Shown: positions 1 to 9,175 of the stretch, piece by piece
How positions within the stretch are numbered: the first letter of the stretch is position 1
Layout of the letters: each line of letters begins with the position of its first letter
Source: an uncultured Clostridia bacterium
Lineage (GTDB): Bacteria > Bacillota > Clostridia > Oscillospirales > Acutalibacteraceae
Length of the DNA stretch: 48,000 nucleotides
Direction of reading: 5' to 3'
Assembly (NCBI GenBank): GCA_947165755.1
Contig: CAMVBR010000002.1
Coordinates: 1 to 48,000, forward strand
The notes under the pieces: model-generated
What the model saw: the letters and a program-made list of their open reading frames with translations, nothing else
The model's database searches: none
Told to the model about the DNA's origin: nothing
Program-made: the position numbers and the translations under genes

Positions 1-5
1 TTTTT

Positions 6-97
6 TGGCGGAGAGCATGGGATTCGAACCCACGAACCGCTTTTGACGGTTACACGATTTCCAGTCGTGCTCCTTCGACCAGCTCGGACAACTCTCC
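6..97 (-). tRNA. tRNA-Ser (anticodon GGA)
   Basis: Read on the minus strand this folds as a class II tRNA. The 7-bp acceptor stem is GGAGAGT/GCTCTCC (last pair T-G), the discriminator is G, and the CCA end is encoded. The anticodon stem CACGA/TCGTG encloses the loop CTGGAAA, giving anticodon GGA (plus-strand 60-62). A long variable arm and the T-loop GGTTCGAATCC are present. The long variable arm and G73 fit serine. It decodes UCC/UCU codons. Confidence 0.97.
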
Positions 98-110
98 AAA
101 AACCTTTGCT

Positions 111-139
111 ATTATATCCGACTGATCCGAAAAAATCAA
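111..139 (-). promoter_or_regulatory. Sigma-A-type promoter of tRNA-Ser
   Basis: On the minus strand TTGATT (139-134) and TATAAT (116-111) are separated by 17 bp, which puts the start near position 104, a few bases upstream of the tRNA 5' end. Confidence 0.75.
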
Positions 140-175
140 GTGTTTTTTCAAAAAATTTTTCAGAATGTGAAATTA

Positions 176-1240
176 TTACACATTGAGCCAGGCAAGGGCT
201 TCGTCTATCGTCTTTATGCCGATCTCATTGTAAGGATTGATCACGGTAAAAACGTGCTCCAGTTTTTTGCCCTCTTCCCCGCCGAAATCCGCAAGCCTGC
301 ATTCTACACCGCGCGCTTTCAGCATATTGTAAACGTCGTTCGTCTGCGCGTGAGCAAGTATATCCCCCGCGCTTGTGATCAGGTACGTTTTCGGCAAAGG
401 CGCAAGATCCACGATATCTTTGAAATTCGCGTAACGGTAGCAATCCTTCTTTTTACGGTCGCCGCCCCAAAGGCGCTTCGTATATAGGGCCATATAACCG
501 CCGTCGTTCATGGACGCCACCGGGGACGTGAGCAAAAGGCCCGCATAGTTCAAAGAGGTACCAAGCGCACCGAACGCCTTGCGAAGCGTTTCGCTTTTTG
601 TGAGCACGGCGGCATAGGCCGCAAGCTGCCCGCCGGCGGAATCGCCCGTAAGAATGATGCGGTTGGTATCGCAGGGATATTCCGATATATGCTCGCCGAT
701 CCAATGCAGCGCGGCCATCACGTTTTGAAGCTGCCCATCCACCGTGGTATCGGGAACCAGAGGATAGCTGATATTGAATACGGTGTACCCTCTGGAGGCC
801 AGCGCAAGACAATACAGCTTATTGAGCTCCTTATCGCCGTATTCCCAGCCGCCGCCGTGGATATCAATGATCACGGGATTTTTGCCTGTCGTCGCTTCCG
901 GATAATACACGTCAAGCAGATGATATACGGAACCGTCGTTGATATACGGAATATTATTGATCTCTTTGATCCCGGCTGGCGCGGTTTGCGTCGCGTGGTT
1001 CGCCGCGTCCTTCTTCGCCGTGCCGATCCACAAAAGCTGCATCAGGCGCACGATGGGAGAACGCATCAGCTTCCGGTCTCGATTTTTTCCGTAGTCATAC
1101 TCCGGCGACGTGATCATTGCGCCCACCGGGATCGCATCCGGCGCATGCAGATCACGCGGTTTTGTTTTTACGTGTACGATCAGCATAAGCGCGACCGAAA
1201 GCAGTAACAACACACAAATCACTATCATTGCGGGAACCAT
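176..1240 (-). CDS. Membrane-anchored alpha/beta-hydrolase (esterase/lipase-like)
   Basis: This is a 354-residue alpha/beta-hydrolase of the carboxylesterase/BD-FAE type. Residues 4-23 are a hydrophobic N-terminal segment followed by positive charges, suggesting a membrane anchor. The oxyanion motif HGGGW lies at 128-132 and the nucleophile elbow GDSAG at 199-203 (Ser201). Asp293 (in SAGD) and His329 (in EHVF) are placed to complete the triad. The substrate cannot be told from sequence. The ATG at 1240 has a good AAGGAGG ribosome site. A weak 6-bp hairpin (164-184) followed by a T-run overlaps the stop and could end transcription before the tRNA gene. The gene is divergent from the glycerophosphodiesterase. 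Confidence 0.88.
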   Translation of the reverse strand: MVPAMIVICVLLLLSVALMLIVHVKTKPRDLHAPDAIPVGAMITSPEYDYGKNRDRKLMRSPIVRLMQLLWIGTAKKDAANHATQTAPAGIKEINNIPYINDGSVYHLLDVYYPEATTGKNPVIIDIHGGGWEYGDKELNKLYCLALASRGYTVFNISYPLVPDTTVDGQLQNVMAALHWIGEHISEYPCDTNRIILTGDSAGGQLAAYAAVLTKSETLRKAFGALGTSLNYAGLLLTSPVASMNDGGYMALYTKRLWGGDRKKKDCYRYANFKDIVDLAPLPKTYLITSAGDILAHAQTNDVYNMLKARGVECRLADFGGEEGKKLEHVFTVINPYNEIGIKTIDEALAWLNV

Positions 1241-1261
1241 AAAAACGCCTCCTTTTTTCCT

Positions 1262-1290
1262 ATATTAGCACAACGAATAAGGCAATTCAA
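1262..1290 (-). promoter_or_regulatory. Promoter of the esterase gene
   Basis: On the minus strand TTGAAT (1290-1285), a 17-bp spacer and TAATAT (1267-1262) lie just upstream of the esterase ribosome site. Confidence 0.55.
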
Positions 1291-1300
1291 CAAATAGTTC

Positions 1301-1329
1301 TTGAATTCCCCTCAAAACAGGAATATACT
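1301..1329 (+). promoter_or_regulatory. Promoter of the glycerophosphodiesterase gene
   Basis: TTGAAT (1301-1306), a 17-bp spacer and TATACT (1324-1329). The TTG that could be taken as an upstream start codon of the next gene is the first triplet of this -35 box, which supports the downstream ATG start. Confidence 0.7.
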
Positions 1330-1354
1330 AAAGAAAAAAACACAGGAGTTCATT

Positions 1355-2074
1355 ATGGATACGATAAAAATCAACTCGCTTAACACAAAAATGGTCGCGC
1401 ACCGCGGCGTAAGCGGCATCGAGCTTGAAAACACGAACGCCTCTTTTATAGCCGCCGGCAACCGCAGCTATTACGGCATTGAAACCGACGTGCACAAAAC
1501 GTCCGACGGCAAATTCGTAGTGCACCACGACGACAACACCGGCCGTCTTTGCGACGTGGACGTGATCGTTGAGGAAACGCCCTTCGATACCCTGCGCAGC
1601 TTTCATCTGAACGATAAATACGGCGACGCCACCCGCGCCGATACGCTGATCCCTACGCTGAAGGAATACATTGCCACCTGCAAGCGCTACGACAAGATCG
1701 CCGTGCTTGAGCTCAAAAATGAATTCACAAAGGACGAGATCAACGCCATCTGCGACGAGATCAAATCTTTGGACTACCTCGACAAAGTGATATTCATCTC
1801 CTTCGCGTTCGCCAACATGGTCCGCCTGAGAGAGCTCTACCCCAATCAGACCGCCCAGTTCCTCACCAGCAAATATCAGGACGACCTCCCGCAGATCCTC
1901 GGCACTCATGGACTGGATATCGATATCGAATACACCGAGCTCACCAAAGAACGCATTGAAGCCTTCCACGCTCACGGCGTCAGGGTGAATTGCTGGACCT
2001 GCGACGATAAAGAATTTGCCGAGTCCCTCGCGCAGTGGGGCATCGATTATATCACCTCCAACATTCTTGAATAA
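1355..2074 (+). CDS. Glycerophosphodiester phosphodiesterase family protein
   Basis: This 239-residue protein matches the GDPD TIM-barrel family, which cleaves glycerophosphodiesters to glycerol-3-phosphate and an alcohol. The signature is complete: AHRG (His16, Arg17), ENT (25-27), GIETDVH (Glu43, Asp45), the second catalytic His in VVHHDD (57-58), and a later ELKNE metal-ligand motif. No signal peptide is present, so it is probably cytoplasmic. The start is set at the ATG at 1355, preceded by AGGAG; a longer reading frame from 1301 would begin inside the promoter. The gene is monocistronic and ends at a bidirectional terminator shared with the convergent beta-galactosidase. Confidence 0.93.
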   Translation: MDTIKINSLNTKMVAHRGVSGIELENTNASFIAAGNRSYYGIETDVHKTSDGKFVVHHDDNTGRLCDVDVIVEETPFDTLRSFHLNDKYGDATRADTLIPTLKEYIATCKRYDKIAVLELKNEFTKDEINAICDEIKSLDYLDKVIFISFAFANMVRLRELYPNQTAQFLTSKYQDDLPQILGTHGLDIDIEYTELTKERIEAFHAHGVRVNCWTCDDKEFAESLAQWGIDYITSNILE

Positions 2075-2081
2075 ATCTATC

Positions 2082-2129
2082 AAAAAAGAAAACACACATT
2101 CTCGCAGCAGAGGATGTGTGTTCTTTTTT
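2082..2129. terminator. Bidirectional intrinsic terminator
   Basis: The stem AACACACAT/ATGTGTGTT (2091-2099 and 2114-2122), extended by TCTC/GAGG with a wobble, is flanked by an A-run (2082-2087) and a T-run (2124-2129). It sits between the converging GDPD and GH35 genes and can serve both. Confidence 0.8.
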
Positions 2130-2163
2130 ATAGTATGCCGTAAAAGGAAATTCCGTCTATACC

Positions 2164-3915
2164 TTAACCGATATCGGGCGTTTCGGTAAACTCCGCCTCG
2201 GCAGCCTTATAGCCCTCGGTTTCCAGCACGATCACGCTGTTTTCGCCCTCGTTCAGGAAGCAAGCGGGCAAATACGCGGTTTTCTGCGGCCCTTCCTCCC
2301 AATAGCGGGAGAGCATTTTCCCGTTAATGAAGATAACTCCTTTTTTGAAGCCGTTCATTTTCACAAAGGTATCGCGCGGTTCGCCGTCAATGATCAGCGA
2401 GCCCTTCAGCAGCTGCGGCCGTTTGGTATATTTCGGCTTGTTCTCTTTCACGAAAGGAACGTTAGAAACGTTATCCAGCGGCAGCGTATAGTGGTGCCAA
2501 TGATAAAGATACTGCTGACCGAGCCTTACGCCGCCGACGATCCCTTTTCTATCGGCAAGCGAAGGGCCGTAATTGGTTCTGCCCATATTCTCCACAAGGA
2601 TCGTAAACTCGGCGCCCTCTCGCGGTACGTCGAACGAGATCTTGGATTTCTTATCGTTTCTGTATACGCAGCCGATATACTTTCCGTTCAAAAATACCCA
2701 GGCGCGGTCATGAGGGGTAAAGTTCAGGACGTCCTTATCCTTCGGCCCTTTTATGATCGTCTTATAGCAGATATAACCGTAGCCCTGATCCAGCTTTTCC
2801 ATGGGCTGCGGGGTTACGAAGATACGATCTTCCGATAATACGGAAAGATTATCCAAAAGATCCGCCGTTTCCGTAAGAGGAATAACGCCGTAAGAAACGG
2901 GCGAAACAGAAGCGGGCAGAGCGGTATCCGCTATAAAACCCCGCTCCCGTAATACAGCCTGCATTTTATAATACTTTTCGGTCGGTTTGCCGTATTCGTT
3001 GATCGGCGCGTCGTCATCATAACTGTTGACCGTGGGCTGGTATTCCTCGTAATCGTTGGCGCCGTTCATCCAGCCGAAGTTCGTGCCTCCGTGGGCCATG
3101 TATACGGAGACGCTCGCGCCCTGATCCAGTATTTCCGCCAGTCCCTTTGCGGCATCCTCGGCATCGCGCGTATGGTGCTTTTCACCCCAATGGTCAAACC
3201 AGCCGTTCCAGTATTCAGCGCAGAATAACGGGCCTTCCTTGCGGAATTTTCGGAACGTTTTGAAATTTGCCGCCGCCTTGGAGCCGAAATTGCAGGCTGC
3301 AAGGATCTCAGGCACAGTACCGCCGGAAAGCATGGTATCGTTCGGGCCGTCGGAGGTGAACAACAGGCAGGTTATGCCGTAGGAGGAAAGCATATCGGCG
3401 AGCCGACGTATATAAATACTGTCGTTGCCGTAGCTGCCGTATTCATTCTCCACCTGCACCATGATCACCGGGCCGCCACAATCCGCCTGCCGCTGCGCGA
3501 TGATCGGGATCAACCGACTGAAATACGCGTCAACCTTTTGTAAATACAGATCGTCAGCGCAGCGCAGGTGCATATTGTCATATTTGAGAAGCCACCAGGG
3601 AAAGCCGCCGAATTCCCATTCGGAGCAAATATAGGGGCCGGGGCGTACGATCGCGCACATGCCAAGCTCCGCGATCAGATCCAGATACGCGCCGAGATCC
3701 AGATTATCAGAGAAATCAAACGTGCCTTCCTTCGGCTCATGCAGATTCCATGCGGTATAGGTTTCTACGGTATTGAACCCACAGGCTTTGAGCTTCAGCA
3801 GCCGATCCCGCCAGTAAGCGCGCGGCACACGAAAATAGTGCATGGCGCCCGCAGCAACGGTAAAAGGCTCGCCGTTCATGAGGAATCCGTTCCCTCTTAC
3901 TGTAAGCTTATTCAT
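2164..3915 (-). CDS. Glycoside hydrolase family 35 beta-galactosidase
   Basis: This 583-residue GH35 enzyme would release terminal beta-D-galactose. Its TIM barrel carries family hallmarks: VETYTAWNLHEP (50-61), RPGPYICSEWEFGG (91-104), the acid/base Glu158 in ENEYG, and the nucleophile Glu234 in FCAEYWNGW. The C-terminal half looks like the beta-sandwich/jelly-roll domains usual in the family. No signal peptide is visible, so it is probably intracellular and acts on imported oligosaccharides. The start is the ATG at 3915, which has AAAGGAG upstream and overlaps the end of the WYL regulator by 8 bases. This indicates translational coupling and suggests the regulator controls it. Confidence 0.95.
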   Translation of the reverse strand: MNKLTVRGNGFLMNGEPFTVAAGAMHYFRVPRAYWRDRLLKLKACGFNTVETYTAWNLHEPKEGTFDFSDNLDLGAYLDLIAELGMCAIVRPGPYICSEWEFGGFPWWLLKYDNMHLRCADDLYLQKVDAYFSRLIPIIAQRQADCGGPVIMVQVENEYGSYGNDSIYIRRLADMLSSYGITCLLFTSDGPNDTMLSGGTVPEILAACNFGSKAAANFKTFRKFRKEGPLFCAEYWNGWFDHWGEKHHTRDAEDAAKGLAEILDQGASVSVYMAHGGTNFGWMNGANDYEEYQPTVNSYDDDAPINEYGKPTEKYYKMQAVLRERGFIADTALPASVSPVSYGVIPLTETADLLDNLSVLSEDRIFVTPQPMEKLDQGYGYICYKTIIKGPKDKDVLNFTPHDRAWVFLNGKYIGCVYRNDKKSKISFDVPREGAEFTILVENMGRTNYGPSLADRKGIVGGVRLGQQYLYHWHHYTLPLDNVSNVPFVKENKPKYTKRPQLLKGSLIIDGEPRDTFVKMNGFKKGVIFINGKMLSRYWEEGPQKTAYLPACFLNEGENSVIVLETEGYKAAEAEFTETPDIG

Positions 3916-4927
3916 TTTTCGCTCCTTTCTGATAGATCCCGAGGATTTTTTCTGCTTTTTCGGCAACCATATCTTTAAGCTCCGTCGGCTGGATCACCTC
4001 GATATCGGTGCCGAACTGCATGATCCATGAAACAAGCCCGCTGCTGATCGAGGCTTCCGTGCGCAGCAAAAAATGCGTATCGTCGGCGCGGCGCGTATTG
4101 ATCCGCTCGCCGAAACGGTCAAATATCTGCTCTAAAATAGAGCTGCTGCATTTCAGTTCGATCATTTGTAGATCGCCGCTGAACATATTGAAGGTTTTGG
4201 CCGCGTAATCGGCCGCGTCGAAATACGTGGTATAAGGACTTACCTCCTCCATCCGCCGCACAGGATCTTCCAAGATCTCCACTTGTGAGATCCTATCAAC
4301 ACGTACGTTCATCAGGTTATCGTATTTTTCGTTATTTGCCACAAGGTAATAATGGTCGCTGCTCCAGATCAGGGCGTAAGGACTCAGCGTGAACGTGCGC
4401 GTTTCTTTGCGTGCGGCGTACTTATCGTCCATTTTCCTACGGGAGTACAGGAACTTTACTTTTTTGCCGGACTTGATCGCGGTATCGAGCCGGTCGATCA
4501 CGTAAAAAACGGATTCGTTCGTGCTCTTTGCGCGATTATCGATATACACCTGTTTTTTCAGCACCGCAGCCTGATGAATGCTTACAAAGCCTTCGATTTT
4601 TTCGATCAGCTTTTTCGTTTTGTTTTTCGTAATAAAATCCGCGGCCTGCACCGCATCGGTAAGCAAACGGATCTCGGCAAGCTCAAACAAACCGCTTGCC
4701 AGGAAATACCCGTTTTTCGGCGTTCTTGTTTTGATGATATCCATACCGTAATCGATCAATACTTCGATATCTTTGTAAATGGATTTCCGCTCGCACACAA
4801 GGCCGTACTCATTTTCAAGCCGGTCGGCAATATCGTTTGAATTCAGCACGTGCTGTTCATCCGAATACTTTTCAAGGATCTCTTTCAAGTACAATAGCTT
4901 CAGCTTTGTATTCTTTTTGCCTGCCAC
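3908..4927 (-). CDS. HTH/WYL-domain transcriptional regulator
   Basis: This protein of about 339 residues has an N-terminal helix-turn-helix (around HVLNSNDIADRL and RKSIYKDIEVL) and a C-terminal WYL-type ligand-binding region (FLYSRRK, LSPYALIWSSDHYYLVA, NVRVDRI). WYL regulators respond to small molecules or nucleotides. The start is placed at the GTG at 4927, where GGGGGAT gives good ribosome spacing. An in-frame TTG at 4984 would lie upstream of the predicted transcription start and has no good ribosome site. The gene heads an operon with the GH35 beta-galactosidase and probably regulates it. The effector and operator are unknown. Confidence 0.85.
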   Translation of the reverse strand: MAGKKNTKLKLLYLKEILEKYSDEQHVLNSNDIADRLENEYGLVCERKSIYKDIEVLIDYGMDIIKTRTPKNGYFLASGLFELAEIRLLTDAVQAADFITKNKTKKLIEKIEGFVSIHQAAVLKKQVYIDNRAKSTNESVFYVIDRLDTAIKSGKKVKFLYSRRKMDDKYAARKETRTFTLSPYALIWSSDHYYLVANNEKYDNLMNVRVDRISQVEILEDPVRRMEEVSPYTTYFDAADYAAKTFNMFSGDLQMIELKCSSSILEQIFDRFGERINTRRADDTHFLLRTEASISSGLVSWIMQFGTDIEVIQPTELKDMVAEKAEKILGIYQKGAKNE

Positions 4928-4960
4928 GCGATTATCCCCCGTACCGTTTTTGTTTTTTTT

Positions 4961-4989
4961 ATTATAAATTTTTTTTCTTGACAAATCAA
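4961..4989 (-). promoter_or_regulatory. Promoter of the WYL regulator / beta-galactosidase operon
   Basis: On the minus strand TTGATT (4989-4984), 17 bp and TATAAT (4966-4961). Its -35 box directly abuts the -35 box of the opposing ribU promoter. Confidence 0.65.
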
Positions 4990-5005
4990 CACCAAATGCT
5001 ATAAT
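4978..5005 (+). promoter_or_regulatory. Promoter of the ribU transcript
   Basis: TTGACA (4978-4983), a 16-bp spacer and TATAAT (5000-5005), so both boxes match consensus. Transcription would start near 5012, just before the FMN riboswitch. Confidence 0.85.
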
Positions 5006-5016
5006 TAAAACAGAAA

Positions 5017-5124
<108 letters not shown>

Positions 5125-5151
5125 ATCGATTTATATTTTACCGATATCCGA

Positions 5152-5180
5152 ACGCCCTGCTGAATCCGGCAGGGCGTTTT
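5152..5180 (+). terminator. Riboswitch expression-platform terminator
   Basis: The 9-bp stem ACGCCCTGC/GCAGGGCGT with an 8-base loop is followed by TTTTCT. It lies between the FMN aptamer and the ribU ribosome site (GGAGG, 5205-5209). Confidence 0.85.
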
Positions 5181-5217
5181 CTATGAAGATTTCCAATTTT
5201 ATCAGGAGGTCTTTTCC

Positions 5218-5760
5218 ATGAAAGCAACACAAACAAACTCAAAAAGCAACACCACAAAGCTCGTGATCACCGCAATGTTGTCCGCCGTGGCCGTAGCCTT
5301 GCAGTACATTGAAGTTTCCATTCCCATCGTGCCGTCATTTTTAAAACTAGACTTCTCCGATATTCCCGAGCTGATTGGCGCGTTCATCATCGGCCCCGTG
5401 GGCGGCGTGGTGATCTGCCTTTTGAAAAATCTGATCCACATGCTTGCAACAAACTCTTTCGGCGTCGGCGAGCTTTCAAATTTCCTGCTCGGCGCTGTTT
5501 TCTCCGTTGTTGCAGGCCTGATTTACAAACACAAAAAAACAAAGGTCACAGCCCTTATCGCCTGCGTTTCTGCCGCTTTCGCCATGGCGGCGGTATGTAT
5601 ACCGATCAACTATTTCCTGATATATCCCATCTATGCGCAGCTTTGGGCGGGCGGGGATATGAACGTGATCATCAGTATGTATAAAGCCATTGTACCTGCG
5701 TCCGATACGCTTTTGAAATCGCTGCTGATTTTCAATCTGCCGTTTACTTTTGTAAAATGA
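5218..5760 (+). CDS. ribU: Riboflavin ECF transporter S component RibU, ended early by an in-frame UGA
   Basis: This 180-residue membrane protein is the substrate-binding subunit that takes up riboflavin together with an ECF energising module. Hydrophobic helices and the motif KLDFSDIPELIGAFIIGPVGG are typical of RibU. The ATG at 5218 follows CAGGAGG. The stop (TGA, 5758-5760) falls inside the last membrane helix, right after FNLPFTFVK, where the family usually continues with Gly. Reading on in the same frame gives 30 more family-like residues to TAA at 5851-5853. One base change, GGA to TGA, would explain this. It may be a real truncation, stop readthrough, or a sequencing error. The FMN riboswitch upstream supports the function. 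Confidence 0.9.
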   Translation: MKATQTNSKSNTTKLVITAMLSAVAVALQYIEVSIPIVPSFLKLDFSDIPELIGAFIIGPVGGVVICLLKNLIHMLATNSFGVGELSNFLLGAVFSVVAGLIYKHKKTKVTALIACVSAAFAMAAVCIPINYFLIYPIYAQLWAGGDMNVIISMYKAIVPASDTLLKSLLIFNLPFTFVK

Positions 5761-5853
5761 TTGATATGTGCCATAGTCAACATGCTGCCTTATACACCGC
5801 TTTCCAACCTGTTTGTAAAGCTGAACAATCAGATCAATCGCAAACGAACGTAA
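5761..5853 (+). pseudogene. Detached C-terminal segment of RibU
   Basis: In frame with ribU after the TGA, this stretch encodes a hydrophobic LICAIVNMLPYTPLS segment and a basic tail ending at TAA (5851-5853). It looks like the end of the last transmembrane helix and cytoplasmic tail of RibU. It has no start or ribosome site of its own. Confidence 0.7.
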
Positions 5854-5873
5854 GAATATTCTTAAAATAACTA

Positions 5874-5902
5874 TTGACAAGCATTATCGTATTTCATATA
5901 AT
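5874..5902 (+). promoter_or_regulatory. Consensus promoter of the SAM riboswitch-metK transcript
   Basis: TTGACA (5874-5879), exactly 17 bp, TATAAT (5897-5902). This is a perfect sigma-A promoter, with a start near 5909. Confidence 0.9.
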
Positions 5903-5920
5903 ATATACAACAATTTAATT

Positions 5921-6011
5921 CCTTATAAAGAGCGGTGGAGGGATCGGCCCTGTGAAACCCGGCAACCTGAATTCAAGGTGCTAAATCCGACGGCGAAGCC
6001 GACAGATAAGG
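5921..6011 (+). promoter_or_regulatory. SAM-I (S-box) riboswitch
   Basis: Closing stem P1 pairs CCTTAT (5921-5926) with ATAAGG (6006-6011). Conserved S-box elements are AGAGCGGTGGAGGGA, GGCCCTGTGAAACCCGGCAA, AAGGTGCTAAATCC and the ACAGATAAGG end. It binds S-adenosylmethionine. With the terminator downstream it should shut off metK when SAM is abundant. Confidence 0.97.
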
Positions 6012-6021
6012 TTATTTTTCT

Positions 6022-6045
6022 GCCCGCAGCCACTGCGGGCTTTTT
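6022..6045 (+). terminator. SAM riboswitch terminator
   Basis: The 8-bp GC-rich stem GCCCGCAG/CTGCGGGC with loop CCA is followed by TTTTT, directly ahead of the metK ribosome site. Confidence 0.9.
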
Positions 6046-6062
6046 CAGTGGAGGAAAAGATA

Positions 6063-7250
<1,188 letters not shown>

Positions 7251-7257
7251 AAAAATG

Positions 7258-7287
7258 AACCGGAGATTTTTCAGTCTCCGGTTTTTT
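7258..7287. terminator. Bidirectional intrinsic terminator after metK
   Basis: The stem AACCGGAGA/TCTCCGGTT (7258-7266, 7275-7283) is followed by TTTTTT on the plus strand and, read the other way, by a T-run matching the A-run at 7251-7255. It lies between convergent metK and the DUF378 gene. Confidence 0.85.
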
Positions 7288-7303
7288 GCGATATTTTCGC
7301 CTT

Positions 7304-7519
7304 TTATTTGTCGCCTTCCTCAACGAGGACTTCGTTATGACGGAACAGCAGAGAGATACACCAGATACCGGCCAAAGCTACGATGGTAAAAATGATCCTG
7401 CTGATGATCGCGGCCTGTCCGCCGAAGATTCTGCCGACGATATCGAACTGGAATAAACCGATGGAACCCCAGTTCAGCGCTCCGATGATCACAAGTATCA
7501 GAGCAATTCTGTCCAACAT
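7304..7519 (-). CDS. DUF378 small membrane protein
   Basis: This 71-residue protein has two hydrophobic helices (about residues 4-27 and 36-60) and the DUF378 pattern IGALNWGSIGLF. Proteins of this family (for example B. subtilis YuzA) have no established function. The ATG at 7519 follows GGGAGTG. It is a single gene, divergent from the metallophosphoesterase. Confidence 0.85.
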   Translation of the reverse strand: MLDRIALILVIIGALNWGSIGLFQFDIVGRIFGGQAAIISRIIFTIVALAGIWCISLLFRHNEVLVEEGDK

Positions 7520-7590
7520 TTATATCACTCCCTTTTTCATTCATAGTATTTGCGTCAAGCATATAATTATTCATTGTTTTCAGGTAATTT

Positions 7591-8712
7591 ATGGAATCAA
7601 AACTTCGCTTTCACAGCAATACATTCAAAATCATGCTGGTGGGGGATCCGCACTGCGAACCGAACGACAGCACAAAACATGAGCGTGACGTGATCAAAGA
7701 CTATCTTGCTTTCCAGTATGCAGCGGTGGAACGGGAAAAGCCGGACCTTGTGGTTCTAATGGGCGACAACGCCACGGGAAACAACGCGGAAGAGCTCAGA
7801 AAAACGCTTCTTCGTATTACAAAACCATACGCGGATACAAAAACGCCGTTTGCCTTTATTCTCGGAAATCACGATCTGCAGGTTGGAGTGACCGAATTAT
7901 CGGAGCAGTACGAAATCTACAAAACGTTGCCCGGCTGCATGCTCACTGCCGATCATACTGCTGCGGGAGATTATAACCTACTCGTTTATAAAGAAAAGGA
8001 AGAAACACCGGCGCTGCATCTTTTATTTGTTTATTCTGGCAGCAGCGCAGAGAAAGCCGCCTACGGTTATTACGATAACGTAAAACCGGCGCAAAATCGA
8101 TGGATCAAAGATACCTGCGCTAATGCAAACGAACGATCCGGTCCCGTGCCGTCGGTTCTTTTTCAGCATATGCCCGTGCAGGAAGAGTTCTCGCTGCTGG
8201 AAGAAACAAGCTGTTTGTCTATGCTCACAGACGGCGTATACGGCCAAAACGAACAAAATGGCCGGTTTTTCCGGTTAAAGAAATCAACTAAGGGCTATAT
8301 GGGAGAAGCGCCATGCCCCGCCGCATATAACAGCGGTGAATTTCAGGCGATCAAAGAAACCGAAAGCATTTTTGCCGTATTTTTCGGTCACGATCATATG
8401 AACGACTTTATCGGCATGCACGACGGTATTCTGATGGGACAGTGCAAGCTTTCTTCTTTCAATGCCTACGGCGACGGCCTCATGCAGGGGGTTCGCATTC
8501 TGGAATTTGAAGAAGACGCCCCCTTCACAATGCGCACCCGGATGCTGTATTACCGGGATCTGTTCGGAGACGAATGCCGGTCTATATCGGGATCGCTGAA
8601 AACGATGCGGGATCGCACCAGTGTTAAACTGGAAACCACTTTGAAAGTATTGGGAGTTCTCGGCGCAATCTCATTACCGCTGATCACGGTCAAATTGCTG
8701 CACAGGAAGTGA
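7591..8712 (+). CDS. Calcineurin-like metallophosphoesterase with C-terminal membrane segment
   Basis: This 373-residue protein carries the full metal-binding series of calcineurin-type phosphoesterases: GDPH (18-21), GDN, GNHD, a later QHMP and GHDH. These coordinate two metals for hydrolysis of a phosphoester, whose identity is unknown. The last ~25 residues form a hydrophobic helix ending in HRK, suggesting tail anchoring with the catalytic domain in the cytoplasm. The downstream ComEA-like gene starts only 4 bases after its stop, so the two are co-transcribed. Confidence 0.88.
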   Translation: MESKLRFHSNTFKIMLVGDPHCEPNDSTKHERDVIKDYLAFQYAAVEREKPDLVVLMGDNATGNNAEELRKTLLRITKPYADTKTPFAFILGNHDLQVGVTELSEQYEIYKTLPGCMLTADHTAAGDYNLLVYKEKEETPALHLLFVYSGSSAEKAAYGYYDNVKPAQNRWIKDTCANANERSGPVPSVLFQHMPVQEEFSLLEETSCLSMLTDGVYGQNEQNGRFFRLKKSTKGYMGEAPCPAAYNSGEFQAIKETESIFAVFFGHDHMNDFIGMHDGILMGQCKLSSFNAYGDGLMQGVRILEFEEDAPFTMRTRMLYYRDLFGDECRSISGSLKTMRDRTSVKLETTLKVLGVLGAISLPLITVKLLHRK

Positions 8713-8716
8713 AAGC

Positions 8717-9175
8717 ATGACAAAAAATAATCCTTCTGATATATCAGACAAGAAAACTGAGCCGGCGGAACAAAGCAATACAGAACCGCAAAAAGACACG
8801 TCGGACAGCAGATATAAAGTTCCTTTCTTTATTTCGAGCCTGATCGTAGTTGCTCTGTTTTTCTCTTTGATCGCCGTTCTTTATATTCAGCACGCATCTG
8901 TTCGCCAGCTGGAATTTTATGAAGACAGCGTCGTTCGCAGTATGCCGACTGCGGGCGAAACAGACAGCGATCTGCAAGTGAACATAAACACTGCGGGCAT
9001 AAAAGAATTGACTCTGCTGCCGGGAATCGGCGAAAGCAGAGCCAAAGATATCATTGATTACAGAAACGAATACGGTTTATTTACAGAGCCTGAAGATCTT
9101 CTGAATATCCGCGGAATCGGAAAGTCAACTTTGGAAAATCTGCTGCCGTATATCGTATTTGAAACACCGGATTAA
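8717..9175 (+). CDS. ComEA-like helix-hairpin-helix protein
   Basis: This 152-residue protein has a charged cytoplasmic N-terminus (1-33), one membrane helix (about 35-58) and a C-terminal tandem helix-hairpin-helix domain (88-148; VNINTAGIKELTLLPGIG, then IRGIGKSTLENLLPYI). This is the extracellular DNA-binding architecture of ComEA, which pulls DNA in during natural transformation. The SLBB domain common between anchor and HhH in Firmicute ComEA is missing, and no comEC is in the window, so a role in competence is uncertain. Its stop overlaps that of the convergent S41 gene by 4 bases. Confidence 0.83.
   Translation: MTKNNPSDISDKKTEPAEQSNTEPQKDTSDSRYKVPFFISSLIVVALFFSLIAVLYIQHASVRQLEFYEDSVVRSMPTAGETDSDLQVNINTAGIKELTLLPGIGESRAKDIIDYRNEYGLFTEPEDLLNIRGIGKSTLENLLPYIVFETPD

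Noticed and set aside
5758-5760. UGA recoded as an amino acid in this organism
   Set aside because: metK, coaD, rsmD, era and others end at TGA with the next gene in proper overlap, so UGA is a working stop; the ribU case must be local.
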